Shown: piece by piece, positions 1 to 13,810 of the stretch | How the letters are laid out: every line of letters begins with the position of its first letter | Numbering within the stretch: position 1 is the first letter of the stretch | From: Sebastes aleutianus | Lineage: Eukaryota; Chordata; Actinopteri; Perciformes; Sebastidae | Reading direction: 5' to 3' | DNA: 64,000 bases | Assembly (NCBI GenBank): GCA_916700875.1 | Contig: CAKAKS010000031.1 | Span: 8,829,977 to 8,893,976, forward strand | Notes under the pieces: generated by a model | What the model saw: only the letters and a program-made list of their open reading frames with translations | Told to the model about the DNA's origin: nothing | Database searches by the model: none | Position numbers and translations under genes: made by a program

Positions 1-111
1 AACCATTCCCGCATTCTTCACATTAAAAGCAGTCTACAGTCTGATAGAGGAAACCCAGACAGTCGCGGAAGGTCTCATTTTTTAGGTACGGTTACAAGCT
101 GTTCACACAGT

Positions 112-554
112 TTCAAAGGGGTCCCTTGACCTCTGACCTCAAGATATGTGAATGAAAATGGGTTCTATGGGTACCCACGAGTCTCCCCTTTACAGACATG
201 CCCACTTTATGATAATCACATGCAGTTTTAGGGCAAGTCATAGTCAAGTCAGCACACTGACACACTGACAGCTGTTGTTGCCTGTTGGGCTGCAGTTTGC
301 CATGTTATGATTTGAGCATATTTTTTATGTTAAATGCAGTACCTGTGAGGGTTTCTGGACAATATTTGTCATTGTTTTGTGTTGTTAATTGATTTCCAAT
401 AATAATTATATACATATATTTGCATAAAGCAGCATATTTGCCCACTCCCATGTTGATAAGAGTATTAAATACTTGACAAATCTCCCTTTAAGGTATATGG
501 ACAATCGTGCAAATTATCAAATATATTAAATATTTTAATCGATTTACAGCCCTA
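112..554. mobile_element. hAT-like MITE, family A (left part beyond or diverged)
   Basis: Shares long near-identical blocks with 18883-19625 (for example the GGTCCCTTGACCTCTGACCT and CATGCCCACTTTATGATAAT stretches) and ends in the same terminal ACAGCCCTA at 554. Bases 1-111 do not match that copy clearly. Confidence 0.7.
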
Positions 555-2669
555 GTTTCAACCTCTAAGTTTGTTCTAAGCAGCAATGGATATGGGTAAG
601 CCATGACGCTGAAGATACTCTTCTATAGTGTAGCTAAGTGCTAACATAACTTGAGGAAGCGTTGATTGTGGCTGAAGATGAGCTAAACATTTGGAAATGA
701 ACTAAATCTGGGGGTGTGGAGTTAGTAAGAAGCGAGTTTAACACGCTTAACAGCTTGAGGCTCGCAGCTCGAGGCTACATTACTAGCATAACACACCTCT
801 GATACATTACCAACTAATGCCAACGTAATGTAGGCGGCAGGTGTTGGCATGGAAGGAGAATGCATGGAATGAAGAAACACAATGAGTGTATTACTAAATT
901 GGTGGTACGTTTCGGTGTAATTGAGTATCAAATAGAAACTCCCATAAAAAGTGTTAACAAAAATTCATACGTATATAGAAGGTTTGTAGGTGAGGTGTCA
1001 ACCTTTCAAAATACTAAAGTGAACTGTACAACTATTTGGTCTATTCATAGTGTGTGTGTGCGTGTGTGTGTGTGTGTGTGTACTAAGTGCAGCTATAATT
1101 ACTAAAGTTTCAACATCTGCAAATAATAAATTGGTCAGACCAACCCCAGAAAATAGTCATGAGGCGATGATACTGGTGACCTTTATACAGACTAGTCAAC
1201 ACATTTTGCAATGTGTGCAGGAGGAAATACAAACACGCCGTCAGAGAGAATGTGAAGCACACCAGATTTATTAAAGTTGTAGCAGATGGCAAGACAATGT
1301 GCAAATTGGTAGATATGTGACCTATTGAGAGTAAGTAAACAGTGATTACATATTGATTTTACTATGTAGGAGTAGTAGTGTAAACAATAATCTCTGTTAC
1401 ATATGAAACAAAGACCAAATGAACACAAGACGGCCTGTCAGTAATGCTTGTGAAACAGTGGTTATTCAAATAGCAAATTACACATTGTAGTGGCATTTTA
1501 TGTAGACAGACCACCCCCCCACACACACACACAAACGCACACACACATATGCACACACAAAAAAACTTTAAATTAAGTTACAATAATCTGATAAAATGTT
1601 GTTTAGAAGTGCAGAATTTAACCATAAAAACATGGACAATTCCTAGTAGTTAAATAGGAAAACAATTCTATTTGTCAGCATATTTATCAGTACCCTACCG
1701 ATTTTAGGATAATATCAGTATACAAATTCAAAATTCACACATTCATGGCAAAGTAGTGGAATTAGGGGAAAGAAAATATCGTACTGCGCACCAGACAAAA
1801 ACGTTCCCTTTATACTACTATTGTTGAAATAATACTATTTGGATGCCATTCCACGTTATACTATTTTCATGTATTGTGGTTTCAAAACGGTATATGGTTT
1901 TAAAAGGAAGCCGAGGTCACTCTATATTCGTCAAACATTAAGCCCGCAGTCGTTTTGCACAGCTTGACTTTGTTATTCACTTTGCTTTTGTTTTTCGACA
2001 ATACAAAAAATTGTGAAATGTAGACGTGAAAGAAAGAAAGGATATTTCTCTTCAGCTGTATAAACTTTCTTCTTACTGATGCCTTAACAATCTCACCAGA
2101 CCATGTGAAAAACGGATTATTGGCCCATTTTTAAGAACACACACTGACAGTATTCCTTCATCACTATTTCAGTTCTGCAGTCATTCATCTTATGGACAAA
2201 CACACACACACACACACACACATACTCAGAAAAGCAGCAATTTCACACAAAAATATGGGTAACGGTCAATCAACGAGACAGTATATTTTCACTTCAATTG
2301 CCGGAGGTTTGAATAGTTCAGAGCTGACTCTCCAGACAATTCAAATTACATTTGGTAGGAGATTTAATTTACTCAGTTCATGTTGTAAAAAAGATATTTA
2401 AGATTTAATTTAAAAAATAGGGATTCCAGCCTCATTACAACAGAGTTGTAAGGAAGACATTAACCCCATCCCTGTAACAAAACCTCTTCACTTTGTTTCC
2501 TAAAACACTTGGATTATAAAAACTGATTAAAAAGGTGGAATTGTGGATATTAATGGAAAATATTACTTGGGCGGGTTAATGGTGAATATTGCAGATCCAT
2601 TGAACCCATGAAATGTGGAATTATACTGCAAATATAGCAACCCTCCTTCTTTTTACATACTGTTTGGTG
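555..2669. other. Sequence downstream of scarb2, no gene seen
   Basis: Contains GT/CA microsatellites at about 1050-1081, 1509-1555 and 2200-2222 and presumably the scarb2 3' UTR at its right end. Short frames here are broken by repeats and have no recognisable product. Confidence 0.5.
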
Positions 2670-2708
2670 CTATGATGAGAGCAGGGGCTGTCGCTCAGCT
2701 GCAGAGCT
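2670..2708 (-). CDS. scarb2: scarb2 coding exon 12: sorting tail and stop
   Basis: Residues 470-481, SSAAERQPLLSS then TAG. The ERQPLL motif fits [D/E]xxxL[L/I] and corresponds to the human DERAPLI tail that binds AP-3 for delivery to lysosomes. The acceptor is a T-rich tract ending CAG. The exon continues as 3' UTR below 2670. An ATTAAA-type signal at 2404-2409 (minus) is a weak polyadenylation candidate. Confidence 0.88.
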   Translation of the reverse strand, partial: SSAAERQPLLSS

Positions 2709-5700
2709 CTGAAAAATAAAACCAGACACAAAAATGTTACCTTGAAAAACAAGTCTATTAATTGACATATGTACATAAATATCTAACATATTTAATGTAC
2801 AATAATACACATTTAACATTGGCCACGAACATTATCTCTGAATAATATTAAAAGAAATATTTTAAATGTTTGTTTTCTACATAACCACGTGAGCTGAAAT
2901 GATCATTTAATTAATTGATTAGTCAATCGTCAGAATATTAATAATGAATTAATAACAATTCTAATAAGCGGTTAATCATTACAGTTCAGTCAAGCAGAAA
3001 TTACATTGATATTGTTTGGCCCAGTTCCTAAAATGTGAAGATTTTCTGTTTTCCTGTCTTTTATATTATTTTAACGTCAATATCTTTTTGATGTTCAATA
3101 GACGAAACACTTAATCCATTAAAGTAAAACATAATCAACAGATTGATCGATAACAGCTCTAATGACCACGCAAACTCATCAATGTCTATGTCTTACACTC
3201 ACCTCGGGGACCTTCTGTCGACACATCAGGAACATGAAGATTACTCCCGTGATGATGCCGAGACCGATCAGCATGAAGGGAATGTTCTCCACGACGTTCT
3301 TCATGACGGCGATCTTCTGCAGCTTCGCGGCCGACGCGTCGTCGATGACGACACTCTGAGAAGACGGTAGGAGATTGAGATTAGAGGTTCAGCTCAGCAC
3401 AACGTAAAAAACACTGAGCAAAGAAAACAACCGCCAGAGGTAGATTAGCTATTACAGTAAACATACTTGTGTTGTTATTCTGAATGACTAAATGACAAAT
3501 TGCCGTGTTTGTGTTTTTGTACCTCATTGAGATAAACCACAGGAAAGACCACCGTCCTCACGTTTCCTGTTTGACTGAAAGACAATTTGAATTATTCACA
3601 ATGTTTTACCAGCTATGATAATCATGCATTTCGTTATTAGCAATCTGAACATTTACTTATGATTTCAGCACCGACATTTCTTGGTATGCTGTTCATATAC
3701 AGTGTACATTTAGTTAGTCTACATTTAGTTTGATAACATGTACATCAGTTAGGCCTGGAAGAGTATATCAAGATTGTTTGTTCCTTCGGATGCCAAGTAG
3801 ATGAACAACAAGTGAGTCACGACTGTCCAAAAGTCCGCTCATGATGATGATGCTGGCGTAATTACTTAACAGCAACACTTCCCAGACACGGTGACCGTGG
3901 GGTTTATGACAAAAGGTGCAGTAACAAGTGATTAATGAGGGCAATGAGCTGATTACCTGAAGGTATCAATTTTCTCGACATTCACGTTGATCTGGAGCCG
4001 CTTTGCAGCTTGCAGGATGATTCCTGTTAGCTGCGAAACAGAAGAATTAAACTTGGTTTAAGAGTTAAACTTAACACCACTGAGCTGTGTGCAGATTTAG
4101 ACTCACACCTGTCACTCCTGATGATGAAAACATTTATGCATAATTATAGCATATTTAGCACCAATACCACATGTTGCCAAGACACTGTGTATTATGTTCA
4201 AGATCTTTATGCTGCAAACATTTTTCCAGTAAATGTACTTTATGAGTCTAGTTGGCAGAAATGATCTGAGAGCTAAAACACACAATCTGCACGTACTGTG
4301 TATACACAAGTGAATTTTGTAACAGAGATCTATCTGCATAGATCTTTATTGTAGGTAGCCCAAATGAAAATCACAGCCCCGACGCTGGCAGCGGAGGTGG
4401 TTTACTCTACCCATGAAGTTGTACAAGGCATAGCAACCCAGTATTTATGACAGAAGTTGCAGGACTTTGACCAATCTCAGTAATCCCATGCAGTGGCACC
4501 GTGAAGTTTACAGTTTAAGAAGGAGGATAAACAGTCAAAACAGTAGCTTGATCATTGGGTTCAAAGACTGAGTTCACTTTATGGTGCCACCACCTTACAC
4601 GTTGGGGTTAAGGAAGTGTACGTGACATTAGTATAAAACCAAAGTGTTTGTCACGGTTGCATTCTGGGTCGGGCAAATCGACTAAATGCTCTTGTGAACA
4701 TATTTTTTACAATAACCTATTTCACCGTCTTTGATGCATTCGTGCATCACACTCCATTTTTCGTTTTGCTTTTCTAAGAATAAGCTTCAATTTATTAGAT
4801 AATATATTCCAAATTGTATCAATGATGCAGACCTCTAACAAAAAATACACTGCAACAAGAACAAAAGAGTTAAATAAAGTCTTCATGCAAAGCAAACTGC
4901 AAATAACAATCTGAAGAAAGACTCAAACAGAACTCCGTCTTATAATTAGACCTTAACTTATTGATCTTAATTTATTCATGTCTTAGCTGTTCGTCTTTAT
5001 AGTCTGCTTTTCTCGCAGGAGTCCAATTGGTGTCATATTGAAGAGCAGGAAAAAAATAAGTTTGATAGTATAATCATTTCCTTGATTTCATCCTGGAGTG
5101 TATCTGTTAGATATTGTTGTCAGCAATATCTCTTATGAAATTTAATGTTTTGAATGTAATTAGGTGCTGCAAAATACCACAAAACACTATATAGATGCAT
5201 CACAGGATATGGCTCTGTATTTCTTTCTCAAATTTACTACAGTATGGTAGTTTATATGGTTGCCCTTCAAATAGTAACCACGTACTCACAGGATTAAAAT
5301 TGCACTAATTCTACATATAAGGGTGAACAGATGTCCAGCTCCACATTGTGCTCCTAGAAAGTGTTTTTTTTTTTATTATGGCCCTACCACTCCAGGCTCA
5401 ACCAAGTTATTATAATATAACACATGATAAGAGCTGTCAGAGCTTATCTTTGGTGTCACCTCCGTTCCATGTAACTCTGCATTAATCTTTAACCACTGTT
5501 TACCACTGCTTTGTGGGTAACCACTGGCTGGCAGTCACAAAGCTGAGATAGTTCACCATCTAGTGGTAAACATGAATTTTATACCATAACAGATTTTTCT
5601 ACATGGAAAAAAGGAATCATATGAACAACGTGAGGGTATTAAGTAAAGAAAAGCTTAAAACGTGTACACAAACTACATCTTTAAAGTACCCCTCTGCTTA

Positions 5701-8700
5701 AAAATGTGTTTGCAAAATTTCAAAATGAAGAGGGAAAGTTTGAAAGTGTGAAGTGGAAACTTGAAACCTTCAGTGCACACACACACACACACACTGTGAA
5801 TGGACTTTTCAGCAAACTTGAAGAAATCTTTTGTCAAGTAGTTAAAATTTTGAAATAGAAAATATTGGAATATTCACAGATTTGGGGTTTTTCAGTGACG
5901 GAGAATTAGTAGATGTCATAAGAATTTTAAATTGGTTCATTGGACTTTTTTGAGGGAAAAATACCAGACACAAATTATTACTCCAAGCAGAATATTGTAT
6001 ATGTCTCGAAAGGGAGGGGATCTTGAAGAATTAAAGTTGAAATTCCTACCGGATTGAGATCAATCGCAGTCTGATGCTGCTCCTTGTTAGGATTCATGCC
6101 AAATACATCCTGAACAAATTTCTCATCTGACTGGTAGAAGTGTGGCGGAGACATTATGATGGGAGCTCCTTAAACACACAAAAGATTCAGTCAGAATAAC
6201 ATTATGAAAGATACTCAACAGAGTGGATTCAGAAAACAACAACAGTTCAGGATGAAACAGTTTTCTGAAGAACATTTCCATACTGTGACACAATGAAAAC
6301 ATTCTTCTGGCTTTACATACAGACCAGCTGCTTTGATGCCTACCTTGTTTGCATGGGCTGACATTCAGCAAGCCAGTGCCGAGGCAATTTTCAGCAGGGA
6401 CACAGAAGCCTGCGTTGGCCGGGTTCACGGTCTTATTGGCAAACACCGCGCTAGGGGGGCTGAAGCGATACCCAGGGATCCCCTTCACTGTCACATCCTC
6501 CTCATACAGAGCGTATATAGACCTTGGAAACAGAGTCTGGTTAATCTTTGCACACACAAATAAATTCTGTAAAGCTGAAACTGCAACAAAGGAGGGCAGT
6601 TTGAGCTAATTTTGTACATGAGCTATGTGGTAAGCTGATTTACAGAAAACCTGCAGAGCACAAGCAGGTTTTACCAAAGTGTTTAAAACAGGGCTGCCCA
6701 AACATTTTCCCCTGGAGGGCCAAAACTGGAACTCAATGGTGGGCCACGGGCCAAAAGTAATCACCTATTGTATTGTATTGTTAAGATGCAAAATGGTACT
6801 AGGATCCCAAGTTCCCATAATTGAATATTATTGTAGCTTTTACATAGCTAACCCATTAAAACCCACCTGCTGAATACAATTGGGCTCACTTCCAGTCATA
6901 CCCAATTTATGCATTTCCAAGACTGTTTAGGGACCCCAGTATGCAGAAATATTCAAATACATCATTTTGCATGTGATTATCATAAAGTGGGCCTGTCTGT
7001 AAAGGGGAGACTTGTGGGTACACACAGAACCCATTTTCAGTCAGAATATCTTGAGGTCAGAGGTCAAGGGACCCCTGTGAAAATGGCCATGCCATGACAT
7101 GGTTGGTGCCAATGAATTCCTTAGGTTTTTCTAGTTTCTTATGATACCAGTAACTTCACTCTAACTCTAAAACTGCCTGCTAAATCCTCCGAAAGACGGG
7201 CCTTTTAATTCAAAAAATTAAATTGAAATCGTTAACATCTGCCCGGCCAAAATCGAACCTGAGGGCAGGCCAACTTTGGCCCACGGGCCCCGCATTGGGC
7301 AGCCCTGGTTTAAAAGGTTGTGCTGGTCTAACATGTTACTGCCTCATAAACCTTGGCTGTCTGTCTGTCGGTTAGTTGACCTGCATGTGCTGCACTCTCA
7401 GTTCTGGTGTATGAACAGTCAAAGAGAGCTGATATTAGTTGTATTAAGCAGCCCTAAAGGCAGAGGGAAAGGCGTAGGAAGACATTCCTAGGATGACTGA
7501 AGGGAGAGCTATTTCACATGAGCCAAGTCAAGCCAGGCAGGTAAGACCAGAAAAAGAATGACTCAGCAAAAGAGGAAGCGGAAAACCACACTTAATTAAA
7601 ATCAATTTCATATTGCCTAAAGTTGAAAAGGTCAGCTGTGCTCCATGGGCAACAAAACTGTTTTTCAAACTTCCCACTCAAGCTAAATTCAAACCTTTGA
7701 CGTATTTGGAGAAAATAAAAACAAATCCCATATTAGCTTAAAGGGACTTTTAAGTTACTGAAGAAAAGAAAGAAAGAAAATCCAAATAAGCTTATCTGAC
7801 TCAATGTTTTGTGCCTTTAAAAAGAATTGAAACTACTGTAGCCTATATAAGAACATCGCCTAGAGCTTCATCTGAACAAACTGTATACAGTATATGCTGT
7901 ATATATAAATATATATAATGATTTGATGCACGCCCATTTGCATTTGCGGAACATATTTAGTCTTCAAAGCAGCATGGTGTTTCACCGTCTGTCAGTCTGC
8001 TCACCTGCACAGGTCAGAGGAGAATATGTAGATCGTCTCATTCTTGTTGATGACTGGATGGAAAGATGCTCCGTTGGTTCCATTGATCATATTGCACTCA
8101 TCAGATGTCCACCAATTCAGCTTGCTGCATGCAAACACAAAAAAGAATATATTGGTAATGTTTTCTATCAGTTATCAGTCGGTCATTTATGTTTTTAAAA
8201 ACCCAGGATATTTAGGCATTTAGAATGGCCAGCGCCTAACCAGTTCACTGGTTTTCCTCTGTCAGGTTGATTGATGGACTGCTAATTTGTTAGGCAAAAA
8301 TTGTGTTTTTTAAATGTTTTAAATAGTGTAGGCTTACAGTAGATCAAGACTGAATATGTTTGAAGGTCATAAAAAAGCTTGGTAAACGCTGCTGCTTCTT
8401 TTCTTTCTTTTTTGTTTTTGAGGAATGGTTTGACATTTTGGTCTTTGTGCTAAACTAAGCTAACCGTCTCCTGGCTGTAGCTTTGAACTTAACTGACAGA
8501 TAAGAGTGTGGCGTCGATCGAGATAACTACTACTACAGCGCTACCTGACACAACAGAGGACTCTGAAACAATTTAAAAGATAGACTAAGATGAAAGGAAA
8601 TCTCAAAGTTCAACAGAGAGGATTCAAATTGGTGTGGCTTTTTGACGTGAGTAGCTCTGATGAAGGACACATAATAATGGCAGGAAAAAAAACCTTAATG

Positions 8701-11700
8701 TTATCAAACAGGGAGAAACGAGCCTTGATCATACGCCTGTCTGGTACTGATACAATCGCTTGTGTAATCCAACTCTCATCCATTTAAACTGCATGTAATC
8801 AATGATTCTCACTGATGGGATTTACAGAGCGAGAGATAATTCTCATTCATTCATTCATTGTCATTTGATTTGCTGATGGAGACAATTACCTATCACCATT
8901 CCATGTATCCACTCTGGCATAGTCGTTGTAGTTTTGCTGGCCAGTGAAGAAGACATATTCACCATCGTTGGAAGCATTGCTCTGTAAGAAAAAAAAATAA
9001 TGTACGAATATTTCAACAAACAACTCTCACACAAGAAACTCTTGATTTCCTATGATTCTAGTAACATTTCTGTGCAATTATCTGATATATTTTATACGTT
9101 TTTATGAATAAACACTACAAAGTGTACAATAACGTATTCATATGCTTAAATGAGACCTTATAGAAGAGTCCGAAAACATCATCCAAGTCGGGTTTTAGAA
9201 GTTTGAGGGCTTTGAGCAAGGTGTCTTCATATCCCCACAGCAGCTCTCCCACTGTACGGGTGGTGAACAGGCCTTCGTCGGCGTCCTTCATGTAGGAGGA
9301 GATCAGATTGGCCATAAAAGGCGAGTCCTTGAATTGTTCCATCACCGTCTACCAGGAGAAAAAAGGGAAGACAACCTGTTGTGTAAAGCGCTAAATTGCA
9401 TAAGTTCCATAAAGACGACTACGTAATGGAATGAATCATTTACTTATATAACATTTAAAATAAAAAACTTAATGAGAGTTAACATTACAGTAGCTCAACT
9501 GAACATATCATCAATCTCAGTGCTGCAATACATCATTCACTGCTATGTTTGTGTAACAGAGAAAATCACATCTAATAAAGCAGAAAATAAATATTAACGC
9601 TGGAGAGAACAGAATAAGATTATTAGATTAAAAACAACTAGATATGTACTAAACTGTAAAGTATATGATTGAACTATTTAATTTCTGTGTCAAATAAAGT
9701 TGAATAATTATCAGTAAAAGCTGGAAAAAATAGCAAAACCAAAACAAAAAAAGCCCAAATCATCTCAGAATTTTTTTGGGGAATGTAGTCAGTGATTTAT
9801 TGCATATTATGTAATAAATAGTTACTATGGAGGATCACAAGAGTCACGGAAATAGTAATAAAGCATTTAAGTGATTAATAACTAATTCTACAATAAAAAT
9901 AGGCATTAATAAATTTGTTTATTTTATTACATTTATTATTTATGTATTAATCTATAAATAAATGGACTAAATTACAAAGTATTTGACATTTTTATGGGCA
10001 ATAAAAAGAAGAACTTACAAATTAAATATTAATCCATCTATAAATAGTTCAAATTAAAAAGGGATTTACAAAAAACACCTTAAAACAGCCAATAAGTACG
10101 TCATTTAAAAATACATCCATTAATTAATAAATAATTAACGGAATTTAAATTTGTTTAAAAAGAGAAATAAATAAATAACTGGATTCACGAATTGAATTAA
10201 GGACATGTTTTAATTAGGCAATTAAAAGGACAACATCCTTTTCCGTTTGCATTAACATTTCCCTGCTGCTTTTACTGAACCTATTAGCTATTGGATTTGC
10301 TAAATCATTTAGCTTCTCCATTTAGCCTTTCTGTGATACTTTGAGCCTTGCTGTGGTAAACGAAATTAACCACCAGACTCCATAGAGAAGTACTTCTAAT
10401 GTGTTTCAAAGGTAATGGTGCTCCTTGCAGTTACATGGAAGACATATTAATCCATTAATATTTGATATCTTGCCTCAAAAATATTACGAAATACTAAAAA
10501 CTCATAAAATATTAATAAAACACGATTTCCTTGTTGCTGCCCAATAACATACATAAATAAAACTAAAAAAATAACACTACTGTGACTCAATAATGTGTTA
10601 TCAAACAACACTAGTAGTTCATGGATCTCTTTGGCTCACCATTGCAGGGATGTTGACTGTCCTGATGAGGTCACTCTCTGGACCTCGGGACATGTTAGGC
10701 TGGAATATGTAGGTCTTGGTGTTGACAGCTGCTACTTTAGTACCATTATCGTGGAAGTCCACTTGCTCCATGGGCCGGTACTCTCTGTGTAGGAAAATAA
10801 TATAACAACTGGGTTAATGTTCACAGACGTTAACTGTTGATAGTTCCTTGTTAAAGTGCTGCAGCCAAATATTTTAAGAGAAAATAACATTAAATAAAAA
10901 AATTTACGGATGAAGTTATGTCACTGTCTTTCTAGATACGGTCTCTCCCTGAGTCCCAAGCACAATATTAAACAAAACATTACATTAGCACCATACGATA
11001 CATAAAATTAGGATGGTAATATTTTCCCATCATGTACAGCCTTTTAAACTTTACATGGCCAAGAATCTCACATTTACTATATATATAGTATCTGCACCCC
11101 AGATTGCATTGAAAATTATATATTTGGCTTAAATGTAGCATAATACAGGAAGAAGAGGTTTCTTTTAAAGTCGTTTTCTTTCCTGACTCAATTTCACGTG
11201 ACTGTCAAAAAGAGGAAAAGGGATCTTTGCGGTTGTTGCGCAATAGAGGCCACTACTGTGATGACATTTAACTCTTCTCCACAAAAGGTGAATATCAGTG
11301 TCAAAAAATATAAGCAAACCATCTCAAGTGTGTGGTAAGATATCTACCAAACCCGGGCTTATATTCAACATATTACAAGTATGTAAATGGAAAAAGGTAA
11401 TAGATTGGCGAATAAAACTGTTGCTACCATTATATCAAAGAGCTGCCCTTTGGCACAGTAAACTGCTTTTTGGGAGAAAAGAAGGAAGGGAAAATACAAA
11501 TATCTCGTGATGCAATTCTTGTTTCTCAGCTAAACAAATTTGCAGCTCTACAAAGCTACTGTGTCTGTCCGTGCCGATAGGCAAACAAGCTGCCTCAAGC
11601 CAGCTAGAGACAGGACCGCACTAACATCTCTCTGCTTCTGTCTCTGCAAGCTGTCACGGACATTTTTTGAAAAGACAATAATTTAGCGATGGCAGAAACA

Positions 11701-13769
11701 CATATTACATTTTGTCCTCTATTTACAGTAGGTACTTTGTCTTAATGTAAAATGCAACAAAATGCAGAAACCATATGAGTGAAAGGGAGGTTTTCCCAAC
11801 ACACTATGTATATAGACCTAAATTTACTAGTGAACCTTTTTGCTGTTATTCTTTCAACTTCCTTCGGGGAATGGCCATTACTCATCAGTCAAGTCAAGAA
11901 TACTATTCAAAACTTCAAAATCAATCTATTTTAATCATTCTTGAGAGATAATTGGTATGTTTGTAGTCTTGTATACTTACATTTTCTATTATAGTGTTCA
12001 TCATGTTCAACACTGCCTTGTGTATCTTTGGGTCCTTTCTTTTGTGTTACAGTTAATCTAATCATCAGCTTTTTGGCACCTTTCTACCTAGATGAATGAC
12101 AGACTTTGTTTCCATTGTGTGGGCTGTAATTAGTCTGTCGTCAGTTTCTTCTATTCATGTACGACGCTAATAGTTTAGAAGGAAGCTTCTTCATTGCAAT
12201 GGCTTTTGCGTCCCCCCTCCTTCAGATCTGCGTGGCTGTTTTTTTTATTGTGACATCTGCACTTCTGTTTTATTGAATAGATGACTGGAGAATTAAGAGT
12301 GAAGTCTCCTTTTTCTTTTCTCACCTGTATGTATATGGTCCGATCTCAATAACGGCAGGCCTATCCCCATCCAGCACCTCCAGGGGGTTGGTCAGGTTAA
12401 AGAAGTAAAACTGCATGTAAATAGGGGCCGGTGGATTCTCCCAGGCCTCAAATGCCTCTGTGCCATTCTTCAATACTACTTCCTACGGGGGGACAAAGAG
12501 CAAAGAGTTACTTGTAAAATGTGCAACATCAGACGCTGACTAAGCTGTCCTCACATCATATGACAAAAAGCTGCTGCAAGTGGTGAAACCACCTTTGGGA
12601 TTAGCAGTCATGATATGCTATTTCATTCACATTAAAGAAGGCCAAAGAGGAAAGCAGGAATAGACTAAAATAACAGTAAAAGTTGGGCTGCGATTGGCAA
12701 GAATCTGGCGATACAGTACGTATCATGATACAGGGCTTACGATTCAATATATTGCGATACATTGCGTTACTGTAAGCAAGGCGATATATTGGGATTTTTT
12801 TCAAATCTAATTTAACATAATTTATGCCAGTAGCTTCACTCTAGCTTTTAAGCCCGCTGCTACAGCCTCCGAAAGTATAACGTCCGGGTCAGCTGGCTGG
12901 CCTGCACATTTTTAAGAAGTTAATTAAAAATCGATACCGCAAATCGATACAGTATCGCAAATCATAATATAGCGATACTCATGTGTATCGATATTTTCCT
13001 ACACCCTTAAGTAAAACTGTGCCAGATATTATTATATTGTCATAGATTTGAATATGTAAAACAAAATAAAGAATTTATAATAGTCATGCGAATGCTTAAG
13101 AGTGACATACTGTGCAAAAAATCATCAGATATTTCATATTAAGGTTTAAACTCATTAATTTCATTTAATTTCAAAATGTATTTCGAACATGTAGAGTACA
13201 AAAAAATAAAATAAAAAATAAAGAAAAAGAATGATCATAACAACAAGTGGACAATCAGAAAAAAAGTAGTATTTACATACAATGAAAAGCATAAGAAAAA
13301 TAAATTGTCAACACTTGATGCCTTGATTTACATATTCGAAGAGGAGTGAGAAGAAGTATAAATGTATTTAATCCCACCCTTTCTCCATAAGTCAATTATT
13401 GATTATTAACCAGCTACCTTATTGAGCCATACATATACTCTAATTAAATTTAACTAAATTTGTCTAGCTACAATTATTATTATTTATAATTATTCTAACT
13501 GTAATTATTACCTTTAATCTGTGTCATACAGAAATATAAATTAATTACTGATATAATTATCCTTATCAAAATATAAATTTGTTATCAATCCAGAATACCA
13601 ATTCATTACTTATAATATAACTTAATCACAATACCAATTCATTACTTACATATTTATCTTAATCATATTGACTATTTGTTATCTTTTCTTATATGTGCAT
13701 ATTATTATTTATAAAATACAATTTATAATATACAATATGCACATGCAATACAACCCGAAATATATACAT

Positions 13770-13810
<41 letters not shown>

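Noticed and set aside
2886..2891. CACGTG E-box in scarb2 intron 11
   Set aside because: Only the six-base core matches, and it lies at the edge of a degraded repeat.
3143..3370. Two plus-strand frames of 65-75 codons
   Set aside because: Antisense shadows of scarb2 exon 11.
6123..6557. Minus-strand 144-codon frame
   Set aside because: It covers scarb2 exon 7 but reads on into the intron and then exon 8 out of frame. The spliced model explains it.
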